Below are positions 60,582 through 64,000 of a stretch of DNA of 64,000 nucleotides, in pieces; within the stretch, counting starts at the first letter, position 1; the number at the start of each line of letters is the position of its first letter. Made by a program: the position numbers and the translations under genes. The stretch is taken from assembly GCF_010894435.1 (NCBI RefSeq), contig NZ_JAAIXZ010000002.1, positions 248,001 to 312,000 of the forward strand, read 5' to 3'. The DNA comes from Pyxidicoccus trucidator (lineage in GTDB: Bacteria > Myxococcota > Myxococcia > Myxococcales > Myxococcaceae). Below the pieces are notes generated by a model that was not told the origin of the DNA, made no database searches, and saw nothing but the letters and a program-made list of their open reading frames with translations.

Positions 60582-61223
60582 TCAGGCCGTCAGCGCGGCG
60601 ACGACGTGCGCGTTGGCGGTGTACGGCGCCAGCGCGCCGATGTGGCCGGGCCGGGCCTTCACCCGCTCCAGCCAGGCCGACACCGTGGGGTACCGCTCCA
60701 GGTCGAAGCCACCCTCGGGCGCCACGTGTGCGTACGCATATAGCGCGAGGTCCGCCACGGTGGGGTGCTCGCCCACGAGGAACTCGCGCTCGCGCAGGTG
60801 GCGCTCCAGCGCGGCGAGCGCCTCATGGCCCCGCTCCACGCGCAGGCGGAAGGCCTCGGGGTAGCGGCTGGCGCGGCCCGTCAGGTGCCAGAAGCGCACG
60901 GTGCCCACATTGGGCTCCAGGCTGTTCTGCTCGAAGAAGAGCCACTGGTTCACCTGGGCGCGAGCGAAGGCGTCGTCCGGCAGCAGCGGCGTGCCCTGCG
61001 CGAGGTAGAGGAGGATGGCATTGGACTCCGCGAGGAAGCGGCCCGGCTCGGGCTCGAGCACGGGGATGCGTCCATCGGGGTTCTTGTTCCGGAGGAAGTC
61101 CTCGGTGCGGCTCTCGCCCGAGAAGATGTCCACCGGCACCAGCTCGTACGGCCTGCCGAGCCAGGAGAGCAGGAGGCGGACCTTGTAGCCGTTGGCGGAA
61201 GGAGGATAGTCGTAGAGGCGCAT
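60582..61223 (-). CDS. Glutathione S-transferase family protein
   Basis: A 213-residue GST from ATG 61223 (MRLYDYPPSANGYKVRLLLSWLGRPYELVPVDI). The thioredoxin-like N-domain has GRIPVLEPEPGRFLAESNAILLYLAQ (the cis-Pro and Glu-Ser glutathione motif), followed by the helical C-domain (VERGHEALAALERHLREREFLVGEHPTVADLALYAYAHV, with the N-capping box). It conjugates glutathione or acts as a thiol chaperone; substrate unknown. Divergent from the Ada-like gene by 167 bp. Confidence 0.95.
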   Translation of the reverse strand: MRLYDYPPSANGYKVRLLLSWLGRPYELVPVDIFSGESRTEDFLRNKNPDGRIPVLEPEPGRFLAESNAILLYLAQGTPLLPDDAFARAQVNQWLFFEQNSLEPNVGTVRFWHLTGRASRYPEAFRLRVERGHEALAALERHLREREFLVGEHPTVADLALYAYAHVAPEGGFDLERYPTVSAWLERVKARPGHIGALAPYTANAHVVAALTA

Positions 61224-61390
61224 CGGTGCTCCGGGAGAGGGTGGACGCGAGACAGGGTAGGGAGCACGCCCCGGGCGGACGACCCGCTCCTTGCTGCGTC
61301 CGGCGGGGCGAGGGGGCGCAAGAACCGGGTTGTTCCCGCGCGCCCCGGCGGCCATATCGGTGTGGAAGCGCCCTTCCCAGGAGCCGTGGC

Positions 61391-62275
61391 ATGGCGACCA
61401 GCGACTACGCCCGAATCGAGCAGGCCATCCTCTACCTCGACGTCCATGCACGCGAGCAGCCGTCGCTCGACGACGTCGCGGCGCACGTGGGCCTGAGCCC
61501 GTTCCACTTCCAGCGGCTCTTCACGCGCTGGGCAGGCATCAGCCCCAAGCGCTTCCTCCAGGTGCACACGTTCAGCTCGGCCCGGCGCCTGCTCGCCGAG
61601 CGGCGCAGCGTGCTCGACACGTCCTACACGGTGGGCCTGTCCGGCGGAGGCCGGCTGCACGAGCTCTTCGTCACCCTCACCGCGATGACGCCGGGCGAGT
61701 TCAAGCAGGGGGGCGAGGGGCTCACCGTGCGGTACGGCATCCATCCGTCCCCGTTCGGCGACTGCCTCATCGCCGCCTGTGAGCGCGGCATCTGCGGCCT
61801 CCACTTCCTCACCGGCGAGTCGGCGGAAGAGGCCCTGGCCTCGCTGCGCGCGCAGTGGCCCCGGGCCGCCTTCGTGGAGTCTCGGGACGGCACAGCGTCC
61901 TGGGCGGAGCGCATCTTCCCCGAGCAGCCGCCGCGTGAGCCCACGCCGCTATCGGTGCTGGTGAAGGGTACGCCCTTCCAGGTGCAGGTGTGGCAGGCGT
62001 TGCTGCGCATCTCCCCCGGCCAGGTCGCGACGTACGAGGACCTTGCCCGGGCCATCGGCAATCCGAAGGCGGTGCGCGCGGTGGGCTCGGCGGTGGGGGA
62101 CAACCCCGTGGCGCTGCTCATCCCCTGCCACCGGGTGCTGCGGAAGACGGGCGTCTTCGGGGACTACCGCTGGGGGCCGGCGCGCAAGCAGGTCATGCTC
62201 GCGTGGGAGTCGCTGCGGTACGGCGCGGAGAACGAGGCGGGGATGGTCAGTGAGGCGGGAGTGGGAAGCGCCTGA
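61391..62275 (+). CDS. Ada-like AraC-HTH/O6-methylguanine-DNA methyltransferase fusion
   Basis: A 294-residue protein from ATG 61391 (MATSDYARIEQAILYLDVH). An AraC-type HTH (residues about 10-110, LDDVAAHVGLSPFHFQRLFTRWAGISPKRFLQ) is followed by a methyltransferase domain with SPGQVATYEDLARAIGNPKAVRAVGSAVGDNPVALLIPCHRVLRKTG (catalytic Cys in PCHRV). It lacks the N-terminal Cys4 zinc domain of E. coli Ada, like the split or reduced AdaA-AdaB forms. It removes alkyl groups from guanine and may regulate genes, possibly including itself or the divergent GST. Confidence 0.93.
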   Translation: MATSDYARIEQAILYLDVHAREQPSLDDVAAHVGLSPFHFQRLFTRWAGISPKRFLQVHTFSSARRLLAERRSVLDTSYTVGLSGGGRLHELFVTLTAMTPGEFKQGGEGLTVRYGIHPSPFGDCLIAACERGICGLHFLTGESAEEALASLRAQWPRAAFVESRDGTASWAERIFPEQPPREPTPLSVLVKGTPFQVQVWQALLRISPGQVATYEDLARAIGNPKAVRAVGSAVGDNPVALLIPCHRVLRKTGVFGDYRWGPARKQVMLAWESLRYGAENEAGMVSEAGVGSA

Positions 62276-62283
62276 GGCGCGGC

Positions 62284-63576
62284 TCACGGCCCCCGCAGCT
62301 TGCGGAATGCTTCAAGGGCTTCATCGAGCCCGACTCCGAGGAACAGCAGCAGCGTGGCGACGAGCGCGGCGTTGATGAGCCAGTTGCTCCGCAGCCCGCC
62401 CACCCAGTCACGCCGGTTGTTCATCCACAGCAGCGTGGCGGCGAGCAGCGGCATGAAGAGGGAGCCCACCACCGCGTAGGCGAGCTGCGCGCGCTGGAGC
62501 GGCGCCCACAGCATGGGCAGGGGCACCAGGGCGAGCGCCACTAGGTACAGGCGCCACGCCCGGGTGGTCCTCAGGTCGACCTGATGCGCGGGCTGCTTCC
62601 GGTGGATGCGGAGGAAGTCCGCGAAGAGGTAGGGGACCCCCTCCCAGACCCCCAGCAGACTGGAGAAGACGGCGCCCCAGAAGCCCCAGAGGAAGAGCCA
62701 GTAGCCCGCGGGGCCGATGACTTCCCCCAGCCGCTGCGCCAGCAGGTTCGCCACCTTCAGCCCACTGCCTTGCAGCTCCAGCGTGGAGCCGATGAGCACC
62801 ATGGCCATGCCGAACAGCGCCGTCAGCGAATAGCCCACGGCGAGGTCCGCCTGACAGGTCCGCAGCCACTGCGCGCCCTCGCGGCCCTTCTGGCGAATCC
62901 AGTAGCCGTAGGAGAGCATCGTCACGGTGCCGCCCACGCCGCCCAGCAGCCCCAGCACCCAGCCCGCGCCTCCCGGGGGGATGGAGGGGATGACGACTCC
63001 TCGCGCGGCGGCGCCCCAGTCCGGGCCCGAGCCCACGGCGGTGAAGAGGACGGCGACGAACATCAGGCCGGTGCAGGCGGCCATCAGCTTCTCGAACAGG
63101 CGGAAGCCGCCGAACCAGACCAGCCCCAGGCCGACGAGCGAGTGCAGCACGCCCCAGATGCGCCGGGACGTCTCCGGCTCACTGCTCAGGGGCCACAGAG
63201 CATCTCCCGCGGCGCCACACGCGGAGATGAGTGCCCCGCCGGTGAAGAAGCTCCAGCCCAGCAGGTAGATGAGGAAGAGGTAGCGCAGCCAGGCGCCGAA
63301 CCGGGCCCAGCCCTCCAGCACCGTGGTGCCGGTGGCGAGCTGCCAGCGGGCGATGCCCTCGTTGAGGAAGCCCTTCAGCAAGGCGCCCAGCACGGCGGCC
63401 CAGAGGATGGACACGCCCACCGTCGAGCCGCCCAGGCTGGCGGTGAGCAGGTCTCCCGCGCCAACGCCGGTGGCCGCGACGAGCATTCCTGGACCGAAGC
63501 GTGCCATCAGCCCGAGCCGGGCTGGAGGGGCTACGGTGGTGGTGGGCTGCGCGGGTGGGGACTCGGTGTCTGGCAT
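62284..63576 (-). CDS. Nramp-related transporter lacking DPGN and MPH motifs
   Basis: A 430-residue membrane protein with about eleven hydrophobic segments, of the Nramp fold. In TM1, GPGMLVAATGVGAGDLLTASLGGS has GAGD where manganese/iron Nramps have DPGN. In TM6, GGVGGTVTMLSYGYWIRQKG lacks the A-x-x-MPH metal-binding Met/His. This fits the Nramp-related subgroup that may handle magnesium, protons or an organic substrate rather than transition metals. It ends 8 bp from the Ada-like gene (convergent). Confidence 0.88.
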   Translation of the reverse strand: MPDTESPPAQPTTTVAPPARLGLMARFGPGMLVAATGVGAGDLLTASLGGSTVGVSILWAAVLGALLKGFLNEGIARWQLATGTTVLEGWARFGAWLRYLFLIYLLGWSFFTGGALISACGAAGDALWPLSSEPETSRRIWGVLHSLVGLGLVWFGGFRLFEKLMAACTGLMFVAVLFTAVGSGPDWGAAARGVVIPSIPPGGAGWVLGLLGGVGGTVTMLSYGYWIRQKGREGAQWLRTCQADLAVGYSLTALFGMAMVLIGSTLELQGSGLKVANLLAQRLGEVIGPAGYWLFLWGFWGAVFSSLLGVWEGVPYLFADFLRIHRKQPAHQVDLRTTRAWRLYLVALALVPLPMLWAPLQRAQLAYAVVGSLFMPLLAATLLWMNNRRDWVGGLRSNWLINAALVATLLLFLGVGLDEALEAFRKLRGP

Positions 63577-63641
63577 GGGGAGGCCGCCCCGAGGTGGGCT
63601 CGAAGCGGCCGGGCCGCGTCAGGATACAGGCCCGCGCACCC

Positions 63642-64000
63642 TCACGACATGCGCGCGACGAGCTTGAGCGGCAGGTTCCGCAGGAAGAAGCCCACGGCCG
63701 CCCAAGGCCAGCCGGGCACGTAGGCCTTCACGGGCTCGCGCTCAATCGCCTTCACCAGGGCGCGCGAGCCCTTCTCGGAGTCCACGGCGAAGGGCAGGTT
63801 CTTCGCCCCCGCGTTCAGCTCCGTGTGGATGTAGCCGGGGTAGATGGTGGTGACCTTGATGCGCGTCCCCAGCAGCTCGGCGCGGATGCCCTCCGTCAGG
63901 GTGGCGAGGCCGGCCTTCGTCGCCGCGTAGGCCGTCAGGTGCCGGGGCAGCCCGCGCATGGCGCTCATCGACGAAATCGTCACCAGGTGTCCCTGGCCCT
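63642..64000 (-). CDS. Short-chain dehydrogenase/reductase, N-terminus beyond window edge
   Basis: The last 119 codons of an SDR whose start lies past 64000. In-frame residues GQGHL precede VTISSMSAMRG (catalytic Ser strand), then TAYAATKAGLATL (Tyr/Lys), TTIYPGYIHTELN and a hydrophobic C-terminal helix (WPWAAVGFFLRNLPLKLVARM) suggesting membrane association. It resembles the SDR at 48.2 kb in family only. Confidence 0.88.
   Translation of the reverse strand, partial: GQGHLVTISSMSAMRGLPRHLTAYAATKAGLATLTEGIRAELLGTRIKVTTIYPGYIHTELNAGAKNLPFAVDSEKGSRALVKAIEREPVKAYVPGWPWAAVGFFLRNLPLKLVARMS

Overview
The window is about 70% GC and almost fully coding. Genes are packed head to tail with ATGA or GTGA stop/start overlaps, or meet 3' end to 3' end with almost no gap. 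The gene repertoire points to a myxobacterium of the Myxococcus/Corallococcus/Pyxidicoccus group. It includes a lipoprotein that looks like a polymorphic toxin with an immunity gene, a TIGR04551-like outer-membrane protein, a cytochrome c/FTR1 iron permease, a chemoreceptor with long coiled-coil repeats, and many secreted or lipid-anchored proteins. Species cannot be fixed from the sequence alone. I saw no tRNA, rRNA, CRISPR array, insertion sequence or phage gene.

Layout. 1-4.1 kb (minus strand): a partial lipoprotein, a secreted transglutaminase-like protein, and a GNAT acetyltransferase overlapping an ATP-grasp ligase. 4.1-7.1 kb (plus): an HD-domain hydrolase translationally coupled to a NUDIX/metallo-beta-lactamase fusion. 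The two divergent blocks are separated by an array of palindromes. 7.1-10.6 kb: a glycine-rich membrane protein and the cytochrome c/FTR1 permease behind an AT-rich, Fur-like dyad, then two small proteins (an LxIG-repeat protein and a Pth2-like protein). 10.6-15.4 kb: folA-thyA (minus), diverging from a corrinoid adenosyltransferase, queG, a DMT transporter and an ATP-grasp protein. 15.4-22.1 kb: a twin-CX3C secreted protein, an MTA-phosphorylase-like enzyme, a YihY membrane protein, an M48 lipoprotein protease, Ku, SOD and Fpg/MutM. 22.2-29.9 kb: one long operon-like run, namely an outer-membrane protein, an LptM-like lipoprotein, lysA, dapA, dapB, an FAH-family hydrolase, folK and a TPR protein. 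30-35.2 kb: kdsD (minus), then a transaldolase-family enzyme, acyl-CoA dehydrogenase, etfB and etfA. 35.3-39.7 kb: a Coa1-family protein, a signal-peptidase-like/GNAT fusion, a second DMT transporter, an MBL-fold exonuclease-like protein and a MOSC protein. 39.8-42.2 kb: the lipoprotein toxin candidate and its immunity candidate. 42.2-50.7 kb: a pentapeptide protein, an RluA pseudouridine synthase, a class A PBP, pyrF, an SDR, a single-domain response regulator and an HDAC-like deacetylase. 50.7-57.2 kb: a chemoreceptor, an MFS transporter, tatB, an enlarged tatC and a TrkA-type protein. 57.2-64 kb: metX with a structured leader, a secreted FG-GAP protein, a GST, an Ada-like alkyltransferase/regulator, a non-canonical Nramp transporter and a partial SDR.

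How genes fit together. dapA, dapB and lysA make diaminopimelate and lysine for peptidoglycan, and sit with an envelope lipoprotein and an outer-membrane protein. folA, thyA and folK belong to folate and thymidylate metabolism. Acyl-CoA dehydrogenase and EtfBA form an electron-transfer route for fatty or amino acid oxidation. Ku, SOD, Fpg and the Ada-like protein are DNA-damage or oxidative-stress functions. TatB and TatC form a twin-arginine translocase.

The observations I rate highest are: the lipoprotein-HNH toxin/SUKH-like immunity pair (39820-42152), which resembles the SitA/SitI outer-membrane-exchange toxins of myxobacteria; the metX leader with mutually exclusive hairpins and a Met/Cys-containing leader peptide (58561-58693); TatC with about 160 extra residues in its TM3-TM4 loop; the palindrome array between the ATP-grasp and HD blocks; and the symmetric 28-residue repeats on both arms of the chemoreceptor hairpin.
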